64,000 bases of DNA from Cyanophora paradoxa (Eukaryota; Glaucocystophyceae; Cyanophorales; Cyanophoraceae): positions 62,001 to 126,000 of the forward strand of contig QPMI01000044.1 in the NCBI GenBank assembly GCA_004431415.1. Direction: 5' to 3'. Position 1 is the stretch's first letter; every line of letters begins with the position of its first letter. The notes under the pieces are model-generated. The model saw only the letters and a program-made list of their open reading frames with translations. It ran no database searches and was not told where the DNA came from. Below, piece by piece: positions 13,235-25,346 of the stretch. A program made the translations under genes and the position numbers.

Positions 13235-14455
13235 ATTCGAATTCGCGAGTCGCGAGTCGCGACGTCGACTCGCCTTGGTCTGTGGTCCGCGGCCGATTCG
13301 AACTTATATGCCACCTAGGCCTATAGCTATATAGATACACTCGGGGCCTCGGGCTCGAGCTCGCGCGAATCCAACGCGTATACGTATAAATATAATATAC
13401 GTTCGATCTCGATTATGCGTCGCGTTCGCCTGCAGGCTGCAGCTGGCAGCCTGCAGGCTGCAGCTGGCAATGCCGCATGCAGCTGCAGCAGCTAGTGGCT
13501 GCGGCAGCTGTCGGGGTGAGTCGGGTCTACGCCGATTTCGATGTCGACACTCGACGTGTTCGCACATGAGGGTTCATATTGGGTGCGACAAAACGGGGAA
13601 CTGAATCGAAACTGCAAGCTCAGCCGGCCGTGTTAACCCGATTTTTTTCGCAAGTGTCCGCTTGCGTCTTAAGTAATAAGTTATAACTTAGTATATCTAG
13701 AGTTGTACATGTCTCGAGTCAAAATATAAAATTGAGATCTAGACGTCGACGTCGACTTGCAATTGGCTATTTCGAATTCTCTAGATATCGATATCGATCA
13801 TATCGATCTAGAATTAGAGATCGACATGGCATGCGCATGCGCATGGGATAAAGAATCCATGTGCGTCACTTCAATTAAATATTGCAGCAAAGGCTTCCAG
13901 CATGAAAAAGCTTCACATATATACGCTGAACTTGATCGCGTGCACTCGCGCGATTACATATACTCGCTAACTGGCTTAAATTAAATTGAATAGGGGCATG
14001 GGCCTGAATATCTATTTTGCTATATATATGTACTAACTCTTGAACTGCGCGTCCTATTCTAGCTGTAATGCTTCGTAACTTTTTAGTATATCTGGGCTTT
14101 CTTGTGTAGCTACAGCTGCATGCGCGCAGTATACTATCGACCTCAACGACGAATCACTCACGCGTATACGTACGAGTCGGGCATACTTAAGCTTGATGAT
14201 TATGATCATGATCATGAATTCAATGATTTGGCAAACGTTCAATTCACGGTTAACGAGTCGGGCCAGCGAAGCAGAAAATACTAAAGCAGAAGCACTTGCA
14301 AGCAAAGACGAGAAATCTATAGCTACTATAGCTAGGCTATACTTAATTATATTCGAACGACGAGGAGATGAAATGTCCACTAATATAATGCGCATGCATG
14401 TTGAGCCAAAGCTGGTATTCGGACTAGATGAAGCTTGCGTAACGCAAGCGCATAA

Positions 14456-17400
14456 TTACGCTTGCTGCATCGTCATGCTGCTGCCACCATGCACGCTGTG
14501 CTGCGCGCGCAATAGACCCCACTGCTCCGCGTTGCTCCGAACGTTAGCCGCCATAGCCCGGGCGACGGGCAGCTGGCGGAAGAGTAAGCGTCGACGCCAC
14601 AGACCGAAGCGTCGTCGCTTTAATTTATTTGAGGGCTTCGCCTCACCTCGGGGGCGACGGCGGCGAGGGTTTCGTAGAGCGGCTGGACGACAGCCGTCAG
14701 GAAGCCAACCTGCCGCGACGCGTTGCCGCGGTCGGGTTCATCTGAGCGGTTTACATTGCGGTCAGCCAATATGCGAAACGGTTTGCGAAACGCGAACGCG
14801 CGCAATAAGCAACTGAACATGTGACCCGTGCGCAATACGCTTAAACAACAATTTGCAAGGCGGAAACGCACTTGTCGGGGAGAACCCGGGCGTGGGTTCC
14901 AGCGCCATCTCCGCCTCCAACGTTGATTGCTCGAAAAATTCCTGCGGCGAAATGTTCGAGAGGGTACGGCGACGATGATGACGACGATGGATATTCGTAT
15001 ATGCACCTGCTGAATCTGGGTGGCGGAAATCTTCGAGTGCTCGAACGTGCGGGCGCCGTTGGCGAGGTCCGCGCACTTCAGCAGAAGTCCCCCCAGCAAG
15101 GCCTGCATCGCCGATCGAGACGCGATGCTGCCGTCAGCGCCGCGGCGGAGGCCACTGGAATCGGGCTGGTTCACGCGACCTTTTCGCTGTAGTGGGAGAA
15201 CCGGGAGCACGGGCTCGACCCGGGGGCGGCCGCGGGGATGCCCGAAACGCCCTTGCAGGCGGGGAACCGCCTCGCGAGAGAGACCTGACCACACACGCGC
15301 GCGAGAACAGCGCCAAAATTAAAGCAGTGAAACCGTTTGACGGGGCGGGGCGCGGGACGGACGAGGAAGTCGTTGTGGAGGACCATGTCCGTCGCCAGCA
15401 CCGCATCCACCGCAAGCTGCCGCAAGCAATCAGCCGGCGCTGGTTGTCGCCAGCTGCAGCAGAGCGTCGCTCGCACCTGGGAGAAGCGCTCCTGGTCGGC
15501 CCGCGACATGTTGGCGAGGATGTGTACGTCCTTTCTTTGCAAGAGACTGAGCAACGTTGCCGCGTGGTGCCGCTCCAGCGGGCTGACGGCCGCAGATACG
15601 TTGTTGAAATTTGGCGGAAGCGAAACAGTCAGGAGGAGCCTCGGAGGGCGGACCTGCTGTTGCTGTAGAGGATGGCCATCGGCGCGTGGCTCTTCGCGAG
15701 GAAAGCGTTCGTCACGCCCGGGTGGTCCAGGTCTGCACACGCCGCGGCCGTTCAATGAAGGCAGACGCGGATCGACGCGCCGCGCGGGGGCACCGTGGCA
15801 GAGGCCGGCGACGAGGAGGGCGAACGTCTCCACGTCGTCGAACGCAACGCTGCGCGAGGCGCGCGCGTGAGTGAGAGGCGCTATGCAGCTCCGCAAAATG
15901 CCATAGACGGTTCGTGCGCACGAATTCGAGGGGACCGCCGGCTCGCCCCCGAACGCGACCGGAGCAGCAGCCGCTCCGCCTCCGCCGGCGTCGACGTCCG
16001 GATCCAAGGCGGCTTCGGCCGCGATCGCGGCTGGCTGCGTCCGCCTGGTGCAGTCACGCAGACACCGCGGTCAGCCAACTTCAAGATGGGACGAGGATCT
16101 AGAGGAACGCACTGCTTGAGGCCGAGGAGGAAGATGAACATGCACTGGGCGACGTCGATGGCGTGGTGCACGTTCTGTGTGCAGTACCGGCAAGGTCGCC
16201 AGAGGACAATGCCACAAACGCGAGCTCGTGAAGAACACGCACATGGAAAGAATTCTTGTCACGGTAGGTAGACAGGGCGACGTTGACGAATGCAACGAAA
16301 TCCCCTTCGTCGATGCGAAGCGCGTCGATAAGCTGCCGCACGTTACAGAAGTTACGGCGATGATTTCAAAGCTGTAAGATCTAAATCACGACGAACCCCG
16401 AGTAGTCGCGTCATTCCGAGCATAACAGCCGCGAGGTCGGTTTTGGGCCATGCAAGCGACGAAAACTCCGGCGAAATGATCCTCGGATCAAACTGCACGG
16501 CGGTTGTCGCCTACGTTAGCTGTTAAGCTATATATAGCTATCTACAATTTTGATTTACGTTCACGTGAAAATAGCGAAATACGAGCTGGAGCTTGAGGGA
16601 GGGCGCGGCCGTACCCGCAGCTGTGCGGCGAGCTTGCGAAGCGAAGCCTGTCCTTGTGGACGGTGCGACTCGTGATCCGAGCGCGTCGTTATCAACTGGC
16701 CCAGTCCGTGGCTGTGTTCGGGATCGCTCGGTTTTGCGCCTTGCAAGAAGTAGGTCCTCATCTCGCCTATGCCCTTCCTGCGTGCCCGATTAATATTGTA
16801 AAGAAGCATGCATTAGCAGATCTATAGCTAGAACATGGTTTCAGATCCAAAGAAAGCGAACGTACACGTGGATGCGGCCGCGCTCCTCCAGGGCGAACTT
16901 GGAGCGGAGGTGGTAGTATGTTTCCTCCGTCACCTAAGCACGGGCCGGGGCGCGCGTGAGCCGGCGGCGCGAGAGCCAGGGGCGAGGACGACGGGTCGTG
17001 GCACCTGGGTGCGGCCGGGAACGCCGGAAGACTCCATGCGACTCGCGACGTTGACTGCGGTTCGAGGACGTTTTTCAGTACATGCACCAGCAATGCATAT
17101 AATGCATGCTCGGGTTTGAGGTTTTGCGCTGCGCACCGGTATCTCCCCACTGCAAAAAGGGCGCGCCAATGAGAATTGCGATTTTGAGGAGGCAAGTTTG
17201 CAGAGGACAAAGCCAAAACAAGCGAACGCCGCACCAGGTCGTACAGAAGCTTTTTCTTGCCGATCACCCTGATCGCGAGATTAACAGCTGATGTTGACAC
17301 TGGCTAACCCAGCAGAAGAAGCGAAGGCTTAGGAGGGCCGCACCCGGCGATGACGGTGCCGCAGTGGATGCCGATGCGGATGCGGAACGAGCGCCCGTCG

Positions 17401-20400
17401 AAGCTCTTGTACCGCGAGATCGCCTCGTGCATCGCCAGCGCCAGCCTCTGCGCAGCCGCGGAAGCTTAAGATTCAGAACTACTCGCTTAGAAAACTTAAT
17501 GCAAGCGCGCGAGCGAGAAGGCTTCTTCGCACCGCCATGCGGACCTGCAAGATTGAAAGCGTCAAATTAAAACGGCACAACTCGAGAACAATCATTGAAT
17601 AGGGAATCCAAACATCGAGCGCGGACGCACGCACCACTGGCGGCTCGGCTCTCACGGCGGCTAGCTGTGCCTCCGCCGCGCTGTGTTACGGTGTTAGAGT
17701 GCATATCGGTCGAGCAAAAGCAAGCTGCCGCACATGAAGGAGCTCATTTTGGCGCCGTTGATAGAGCGGAGCGAGTTGGTGAAAGTTTCCGACCTCCGTT
17801 GAGTCGTCATCGAGTCTCGCCGTACTTCGCCAGCCCCCGACGACATACTGCAGTGAGCGCTTGAGCAAAACCGCGCGCAGACTCGACTCAAACATTAATT
17901 TGAAACGCTGTGCTGCACCCGTCTAGATCGGCAGCATCGACATCGGGAGGAACCCCGCCAGCGCACATGAAGGCGTCACCTGCCCGGCGAGTAAGAGACG
18001 GATACATAAGATACACGCCCCTACGAAAAGGGCCGTGCGCGCCGATCGTTTTGATCTTCTCCAGGCCGAACTTCTCCGCGAGTGAATCAAAGTCGTAGAA
18101 GATGTCTGCATCGCATCAAAAGTTTAATTACAAAAAGATAATGCTCTTGCAGCTTCTGTGGAAATTAAATCGAACGAAAGCACCGTTGAGGAGAGACACG
18201 AGGCGGGCGGGGTCCATAGAGGAGGCGAGGGGCGTGAAGTTGACCTGCGCGCAGTCGGTCGGCACCGGCCGCGGCCCGGGACGGCGCCCTCCGGTCGGGA
18301 TCGACGGCTTACGATGTCGGCGAAGAGGACGGGTCTGCGAACGCAGTGCAGGCCGCGCCTCGAGTTAGAAGAAGACACGCTCGCGCGGCGCGCGCGCGGC
18401 GCGGGAAGAGGCAGAGTTAAAAGCTGAAGGGCGTACACGTTGTCGACGCGGTCGGCGAGGGCGCCCTTGATTAGATCCGCGTTGGTCCCGAAGAGGTCGT
18501 CCTTCTCCGCGTCCTCCGGCGGCAGAGTCGGCTCGCTCGCCTGCGTGATTGACTGCATTTCCGAAATTCGAATTCGTTATGCGGGCAGAGTATATATATA
18601 TATATATTTATATGTGTTTGGTACGTAAAACGTTGCCGTGCACCATGCGACGTGTGCTGGCGCCGGTGCGCCGACGCGCTTTGAAAGAACGCGCGCGCGC
18701 AGCCTGCTGAGCTTCCTGCATGTCCTTGAGGCGGTCGGCGATCTGCGCGCGCTTGCATCAGAGCAGAATCTCCAGGAAAGAGACGGCGACGGCAACGACA
18801 CGCACCGTTGGCGGAAGCAAGTTCTTCAACAGCTTCTCCGTCCTGGAACCGTTGAACGTTAACGCGCGCGGGCGGCATCATTATAAAGTTACATTAAAAT
18901 ATGAGCAATGTAATACAAGTGCAACGGATGGAGGCGATTGCGGATGGAGGCGATTGCGGATGGAGGCGATTGCGGATGGAGGCGATTGCGGATGGAGGCG
19001 ATTGCGGTTGCGATTGGGCGAGCGCACCGCGTGCGCTCCCGTGTGATCTGCTTCTCCATCTCCTTCCTTTCCGTTATGTCTGGCCATGGAACCCGCGATC
19101 ACGCCACCGGGCCGGGGCCGGCGGGATCTAGGCCGGCGGGCGGAATTCGAAACCTCGGATCATGCCGACGAAGAGGTGCTCGTCGCCGATCTTCATCTCG
19201 CTGCCGCCGGCGCGTCAGCTCGGTCCCAAATCGAAGGAGAGCTACCAAAGGGCCGATCGCGAGCTCGCCTGAGGCCGATCTGGATGGGGAAGAGTTCGCC
19301 ATTCTTTCGCTTCCCGTAGGTGTCCCTGAAACACGAACGGACGAACGTTAACAAACCAACCCCAATCGATATCAATGCGCATGCACGAAATACAATCGAA
19401 AGCATTGCGTGCGCACCGGAAGAGTTGGTGGTTACTCAAAGTGAGACCGGCTGCCACATGCCTGTACGTATACACATCGTTTCGAATGAGTCCGAGACAG
19501 ATAGCTATAGACTTGCAAATTTAAGCGAAATTGAAGCGTGTATACGCGACTAGTAGGATCCGCACAACACACCTTGCAACTACGTCGTCGTGGATAGCGG
19601 CAATGTTCGGCGGCTGCAAAATCTTTACATTGTGCCCCACGACCTAAAGGGAGACCAATTGCAACGTAGAGCGGATCGGAAAGGCGAAGGCAAAGTAGAG
19701 GCGGAAGAGGAGGCCTAGGGGGCGGACCTCGCTCGGGTCGTACAAGAACATGGCGGCGGCCCGCGGGTTCATGCTCAGCACGTTGCACGCGCTGTCCGTC
19801 ACGAAGACCGCTGCGATCGCGACGACCCGGGCTCGGAACGAGCCGTGGGGACGTCGACGCGGGCAGATCCAAGCACAAGCGGACCGTCGTTGCAGGTGTC
19901 GAAGATGAGCTTCTGGCGCGCCTCCTCGAACGTCGCTCGCTCCTTCGCTTCCTCCAGCCGCATGTAAGACTGCGGTCCGCACGAATCAGGGAAAAGGGTA
20001 CATATATACGCAGCGGAATGCAGCGGGATCAACCGCACGTCGGTGACGCGGCGGGTCATGCGGCTGAAGGCCGTCGTCAGGCGGCCGATCTCGTCAGATG
20101 CGGCCGTCGTCAACGTGAATCTGAAAACGTCAACGTCGCATGAGCCGCGCCGATCGCAAGCGATGAGCGTGCAGGCACGCGCGCGCGTGCGCACGCTTTG
20201 CCGGGCGGAAGTGTGAACGAGTGCGTGGAGGAAGAAGAACTGTTGTCATGGTGGAAGTCGAATTCCTCCACCGCTTCCTGCACACGGAGAAAGGCGTCAG
20301 ACACATAAATGAAACGTATTATCAAGTTCTTCTTGTTCTGTTCTCCCATTCGTGCTCAAAGCTCGCCTTCAGGTGGCGTAGGGCGCGGAGAACGTGCACA

Positions 20401-22990
20401 ATGAGGAGCCAGGAGAGCCAGCAGGAGACGGCGCAGGTGACCACGCCCGAGGCGACGCCGGCAACGACCCCGGTCCGCAGCACCTGCGGGGCAGGCAGGC
20501 AGACGGGCGCCCGATTAGAGTTGGGTCGATCATGATCAGAGAACAAACGAAATTCAAAGCGCCGCACCCCGTCAGAATCAACGTGCGAGGTGGCGCGGAC
20601 CTAAGCGTACGCGCGCGCAGAGTTAGCTCGAGAACTGTGCGGAACTGGACAGCTGACTATAATGTATTAAGAGCGCACCAGGAATGCGATGGAGCGCCCA
20701 GTGGGATCCTGCAGCGCTTTCACCGCGACAGTCACCTCCTCCCGGCCGTGGTGGCCAGCCTGCGATCGCGACTTGATAAGAAATTGCAATTTCTGCCGAA
20801 TGTAGATTCTAGATGTAATCGACCGAAAGCAGTCACCAGGATGAGGACGTTGGTGACGACGGAGCCGGGCGGCTGCGCGGACGAGGCGGCGTCGAGGAGG
20901 CTGTCCGCGGCGGCCCCGAGCAGCGGCGCGAGCCGCGGCTCCGTGTCCTCCGCTGCGCGCCCCGCGCGCCGTCAGACTCGGCGAGCGACAAGGCCGCAGC
21001 CGCGCGGAATTCGAATTCCGCGCACGGAGCATGGCTGTGGAGACGCGGAAGCAGCCGGGCTCGCTCGAGGCGCAGTCCGGCCGCGAGCGCTGGTACACTG
21101 CGGTGCGGCCGGCCGCCGGCGGGTGAGGGGCGCCCGCGGCGGGGGCGGCGAGGGCGAGGTGGCGCGCGGGCACCGGCGACGTAGCCCGACTTGAACGCGG
21201 CGCGGGACGGCTCGACCGTCCAGTTCTTCCCGTTGACCTGCGCCGCAAGCAAGGCGCGCGCACGCGCCGTCAGTGGCCGCGCCGAAGAAATCAAAGGAAC
21301 ACTGAATTCGAAGAACGGAGGACGCGCCACGTCGCCGGCGAGAAGGATCGCGGCGGGGCGGGACTGGTCCGGGCCGGTGTAGACGGGGTGCCCAACGAAA
21401 CTGATTTAATTGCTTCAGCCGAATTCGAAGGGCGAAATCTCAGGAAATCTCGGGCCCCAGCGTACCGGACGAGGAAGTAGTCGGCGGTGGGGTCCTTCGG
21501 GACGGCGCCCTCGCCCTCCACGAGCTCCTTGCGCGACACGAGCAGGCTGAAGCGCGTCTGGTGGCGGGAGCGGTGAGGCGAAAGGAGGAGGAGGGGCGGC
21601 AGGCGGCGGGGGCGCACGGGCTTGTTGCTCTCAATGAGGGCCCGCGTGAAGGAGCGCAGCTCGGGCATCGGCTCCCCGCGCCGGTCCCTGCGCTCCGGCG
21701 AGGGCGGGCACAGCTTAGGACCCGGGAGGGCGGAGGGGCACGCGGGAAGGAGGCGGGCGGCGGGGCGCGCGCCTGTTGGAGGAGACGATGACCAGCGGGT
21801 CCGCGTCGGCGCTCAGCAGGCTCGAGTACCTTCCCACCGCTCGTTAGCTGCCGAAGACTACAGAAGCAAATCAAGTAAAGGAGCTCGAGGTAATTATAAA
21901 CTATATGCAAAGAGAGCTAAGTAAACTGGGCGAATTAGAGCGCACTCGATGTCGCGTCGCACGATCTCGTTGACGAGCGCCGCCTTTGCGGACCTCAGAA
22001 TGGCCTCCGCCTCGGGGCCCGTCGCCGTCGGCCCGAGCTGAGCGAGGCTTAGAAGCCGAGTGGGCCGAATGCGCTGCGACCTGGGTCGCGGACCCTTGCC
22101 GCGCTAATGATGGAGGGGTTGTCCCCTTGGCCGGCGAAGCCGTAGCTCATCTGGTTATTCTTGATGTCGTACACGATCTGGCACGCCACCCGTGTTGTCA
22201 GGCTGAATTATAGCAAGCCAAATTACAGAAAGCAAAAGCAATTACCTGGTTGGTGAGGATTTCGGAGACGGCTTGGCGGTTGAGCTGCGAATGCATCGAC
22301 AGGAAGAGAACCAGGACCACCACGCTGTATACGTATCGTGGGACCGGGGTCAGACCCGATTAATATTGCGACAGCGAGTAGCGCGGGTCGGGCTGTGAAG
22401 AGCCGAACACGCGTACGCGAACCCAATTAGGACGAGGGTCGTGAGGAGCTGCGTCGAGGCGACGAGCGCCATTAGCTTCTTCTTCATCTGCGGGCGGGCG
22501 GCGATGCAAGCATAAGTCCCGATCGTCTACATTATTATCAACAGAAGAGCGTAAGCGATGCAAGTATACGTAGGCGATGTAAGCATAAGTCGTCTGCATT
22601 ATTATCAACAGAACAGCGTAGATTAGAGCTTACGGAGAGGTCCCGCCAGCGAGCGGCGAGGCTCCGCGAGGGGGCCTTCCGCTTCCCTTCGTCCTGGATC
22701 CGGGCCCGCCGGGCGTGGCCGGGGGTGTGCGCGTTCGAGTTCGTCCTGTCGGTCCGCTGCGGCCGATCCTTCCCGGAATGCTGCGCACGCGTCCACGTTA
22801 GCGTCGACGAGTCGAATCCATATTAAACGTTTGATGGGATATCAATCGATATCGATCAGCAAAAGCGTGCACGCGCCTCGGCGTCGTCATCGTACGCGTG
22901 CTCCGGGTCGACATCAATATTTTCGCTGGCGAGCGAGCCGCGGCGGCCGCCGGCGCGCTCCGTCAGCGGGCTGCAGGCTGAGGTGGGCGC
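14456..22990 (-). CDS. Receptor-type adenylate cyclase fused to cyclic-nucleotide phosphodiesterase, right copy
   Basis: Inverted paralogue of the 1-9700 gene with the same domain order read on the minus strand: acidic N-terminus (about 22990-22640), membrane helix (about 22500-22445), sensor region (22200-20690), second helix (about 20480-20340), HAMP-like DEIGRLTTAFSRM (about 20095-20050), PAS (about 19930-19020), cyclase (about 18370-16780), PDE (about 16500-14456). It keeps LFADI, NFTPLASSMDPARL, EKIKTIG, VIGKKKLLYDL and NVASRMESSG, and PDE motifs HNVHHAIDV, ATDMVLHNDF and KCADLANGAR, so it looks functional and ATP-specific. The insert in the middle of the cyclase domain (17640-17900) differs from the left copy. 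Its tail is longer: after AEQW it reads GLLRAQHSVHGGSS to a TAA at 14456. The true start is uncertain and may lie upstream in 23000-24000. Confidence 0.85.
14942..15006 (-). other. GT-AG intron matching a GC-AG intron in the left copy
   Basis: On the minus strand the exon ending in ATQIQQ is followed by GTGCAT and the intron ends in CCGCAG before EFFEQSTLE. The homologous intron of the left copy begins with GCGCGC. Confidence 0.7.
17980..18042 (-). other. GC-AG intron in right cyclase domain
   Basis: The exon ending EKIKTIG (phase 1) runs straight into GCGCGCACGG; the acceptor CCGGGCAG precedes GTGACGCCTTC, restoring IGDAF. The left copy has GTGCGCACGG at the same place (5989-6056). The donor second base thus differs between paralogues, here in the opposite direction to the 9216 intron. 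Confidence 0.75.
18927..19010. repeat. 16-bp minisatellite in a right-copy intron
   Basis: The unit GGATGGAGGCGATTGC is repeated about five times head to tail, grading into GGTTGCGATTGGG. It sits just inside the donor end of the intron after the PAS C-terminal helix and has no counterpart in the left copy. Confidence 0.9.
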
Positions 22991-23260
22991 CGTGGAGCCC
23001 AGCAGGTGGACGAGGGGGGGAGGAGCGCTAGCCCCGGGCGCGCGCGACGCGGGGGTCGAAGGCGACGCCGACTCCGCCCACTTCGAGCTGCGCGGATCCG
23101 GAAGAACTCAGCTAGAGCTGCAGCCCCCTGCGGCCGCCGGGCCACAACTGGCAAGCGCAGCGTGCGCACCCCGCGTCCGTCTTGTACGGGATGGGATCGT
23201 GACAGGGATCGTTCTCGCCCGCGGCTTCTGCGCATGCAGGGCCCGGGGCTTTAGGGATAT

Positions 23261-23956
23261 CTAGCTATAGAGGGTCAAAGCAAAGCCTTGGCAAAGCCAG
23301 CTTGGCAAGCTTAAGCTGTTAGCTATGGGCGGTGGAGCGAGCGCACGGATTTGCGACTCCTTTTGAGAGCCGTGGGGTTCGGGAGAGACGCGGGGAGGCT
23401 TGAAGGGGGAGAGGGTGAAAAGGGGGCGGGCCCCGAGGCTGCCGGGATCGCTGGAGGAGTGACCGTGCAGGGGGCGGGCGGCTGCAGCCGCGTCTGCGGT
23501 CGGCGCGCTTGCTTCGTGAATCTCGTACGCGTCGCGATCTCTTAAGCTGTGCACTTGGGAGACACCAGACGAGCCGGATGGCATGATCACGATGTCAGCT
23601 GCGCATGCGACCGCGGCCGGTTCCGCGGGCTCGAGGGTCGCCGTGCCGCTCGCTGCTACTGGGGCCGACAGCTGCGCATGGGCGCGCGCATCCGGCCGCG
23701 GCCCCGGTACCGGGGGCGTTTCGTCCGCTCCTACAAACGCATTCACGAGCCGCGACCGCGGGGGGCCCGACTGCGCATGCTCCGGCGCCGAATGCAGGGC
23801 GATCGCGAGGGGATTCTCCTCGCTCGGCGTCGACAGCATTGAACCCCTTAAGCTTGCAATTGCGGCGCGCCGCACCGAGGTCCGTGATCGCGGGCTCGCG
23901 CGCGCGCCGGCGCCCGCGGCCGGGCCAGCCTGGCAGTGCTCGCTGCTCACTGGCAC
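23261..23956 (-). CDS. Open frame of unknown status, possibly 5' exon of the right cyclase/PDE gene
   Basis: A single frame of 231 codons rich in Ala, Pro, Ser and Arg, beginning MPVSSEHCQAG. It contains less biased stretches such as DIVIMPSGSSGVSQVHSLRD and HSSSDPGSLGARPLFTLSPF, which argues mildly for real coding. It lies upstream of, and on the same strand as, the right cyclase/PDE gene, so it may be a separate small gene or an upstream exon with a donor before its stop. No domain recognised. Confidence 0.25.
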   Translation of the reverse strand: MPVSSEHCQAGPAAGAGARASPRSRTSVRRAAIASLRGSMLSTPSEENPLAIALHSAPEHAQSGPPRSRLVNAFVGADETPPVPGPRPDARAHAQLSAPVAASGTATLEPAEPAAVACAADIVIMPSGSSGVSQVHSLRDRDAYEIHEASAPTADAAAAARPLHGHSSSDPGSLGARPLFTLSPFKPPRVSPEPHGSQKESQIRALAPPPIANSLSLPSWLCQGFALTLYS

Positions 23957-24779
23957 CTAGGCCTCCACGCTTTGCTACTATAGCTACGCCAATTAGCTTC
24001 GGGGCGATGTACTGGCGCAGGTGGCACGCGTCGAACAATTGCAACTGCCACGCGATAGCTACCGCAATACGTACTGCAGCTGGTCCCGCGCGGTAGCTAG
24101 CTAAAGCCGCTGATCATGAGCTCTAACAAGCATAAGCTAAACGCTGCAGCTGCAGCTGCAGCTGCGCTGCTACTGTGGCAGCTGCCTACAATCTAGATCT
24201 AGAGCGTCTACAGGCACTGCAGCTGTGAGGCACACTGTGACACGCACCCGTCGAGCTCCGCAATAGCTTCTCGCAGCGTTACTGCGGTCTTGTACCCCGG
24301 CTCCTCAATCGGTGCACATGAAAGAAGGCTATACCCCCGCCCTGTCAGCCGTGACGTCCAAGCCGGAGACCACGCGGACCCAACGAGCCTCGGCTGGGGC
24401 CCCGGGGCCCGGGCCCCGGCCCCCGGCCCCCGCGGCCCCGGCCGCGGCCGCGGGCCGCGGGCCGCGGCCCGCGGGCCGGGCCCGCATCATCCGATGATGA
24501 TCGCGGCATGCGCGCGCAGCTGCAGGCCGCGCTGCAGCCCGCTGCGCGCTGCGAGCTAGGCTCCGCTAGCGCTCCGCGGCCGGCCGCGGATGTCGATCGC
24601 CGCGGCGCGAACGCGCGCGCGCGCGCGCGGGGAGACTCTGAGAGCTCGCGCCCGGGCCCCCTAGGCCTGCTGCGCCTGGGGGGACTCCGGCCGGCGCCGC
24701 GGGACTCCCCGGGTCCGGAATAGCAAGCTATAGCCTGCTGCGGGCTTGCGGGCCTGCGGCGGCGGGGGGAGGGGGCCGA

Positions 24780-24780
<1 letters not shown>

Positions 24781-24805
<25 letters not shown>
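24781..24805. repeat. Poly-G tract
   Basis: About 25 consecutive G, preceded by further G-rich sequence. Similar C tracts occur at 25905-25936 and 35523-35549. Tract length in the assembly may be unreliable. Confidence 0.9.
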
Positions 24806-24811
<6 letters not shown>

Positions 24812-25346
24812 CCGGGGGGCCGGGGGGGCCCGCGGCGGGGGCGTCGACGTCGACGTCGGCCGCGGCGCGAGGCTCCCCGGGCCCCGCTCGCGGGCCAAAT
24901 GCAACTATATATAGGCTATAGCTAGCTCTAGGATAAAAGCTGCAGGCGGACCCCGCGCGCCGCGGCCGCTACTAGGCTAACATGTACAAGCGCTGCTGCA
25001 GCGCTACGTATTAATTACACTAGGCTATATAGGCTGATAATATAGCTAGCGCCCGGCGGCCCCCCGCCCGTCGATCGAGCCAACACGACTGAACTACGTA
25101 TACGGTAAATCTGAATGTCGCAATAATTCGATGATATGACTTGACTCGCTGAGTCACTGGTACGACTGCGACGAAGCCTTCCAGGCTGGCGATTGCAATT
25201 GCACGGCTCGCGATCGCCCACAGCCATGATCGATATCAGCGCCTGTACACCTGTGGAGAGGCGTTGGCTTCGGCTCAGATCGAAGGAAATGAAAGGGGCG
25301 CTGGTAGCTATAATAGCTTATATTCATTCCAGAAACTGATCGAAAA

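Larger units (their letters stand above)
9701..14455. other. Spacer between the two convergent cyclase/PDE genes
   Basis: This 4.8-kb stretch separates the stop codons of the two paralogues. It is less GC-rich than the genes and full of short palindromic words: GTATAC/TACGTA ladders at 10110-10147, TCGA/CGACGT at 13180-13205, PstI-like CTGCAG words at 13425-13500, ATCGAT/TCTAGA words at 13770-13812. It also holds a 40-bp direct repeat near 12073, a hairpin near 12324, TTTCCGTTAC repeats near 12980 and one weak ORF on the minus strand. No recognisable transposase or RNA gene was seen. Confidence 0.7.
22991..25346. other. Low-complexity intergenic region
   Basis: The stretch holds extreme GC blocks (24395-24490, all GGGCCCCGG/CCGCGG words), a 25-bp G tract, CTGCAG/CAGCTG ladders (24140-24170) and GTCGAC repeats (24842-24858). 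One 231-codon minus-strand frame (23261-23956) is open; otherwise no gene was recognised. The promoter and possibly first exons of the right cyclase gene should lie at its left end. Confidence 0.6.

Noticed and set aside
18590-18615. TATA box in the TATATATATATATATTTAT run
   Set aside because: It lies inside an intron of the right cyclase/PDE gene; simple AT repeats also occur at 3497-3511.
24395-24490. Long open frames in the GGGCCC/CCGCGG block
   Set aside because: Extreme GC leaves all frames open; translations are Pro/Arg/Gly/Ala only.
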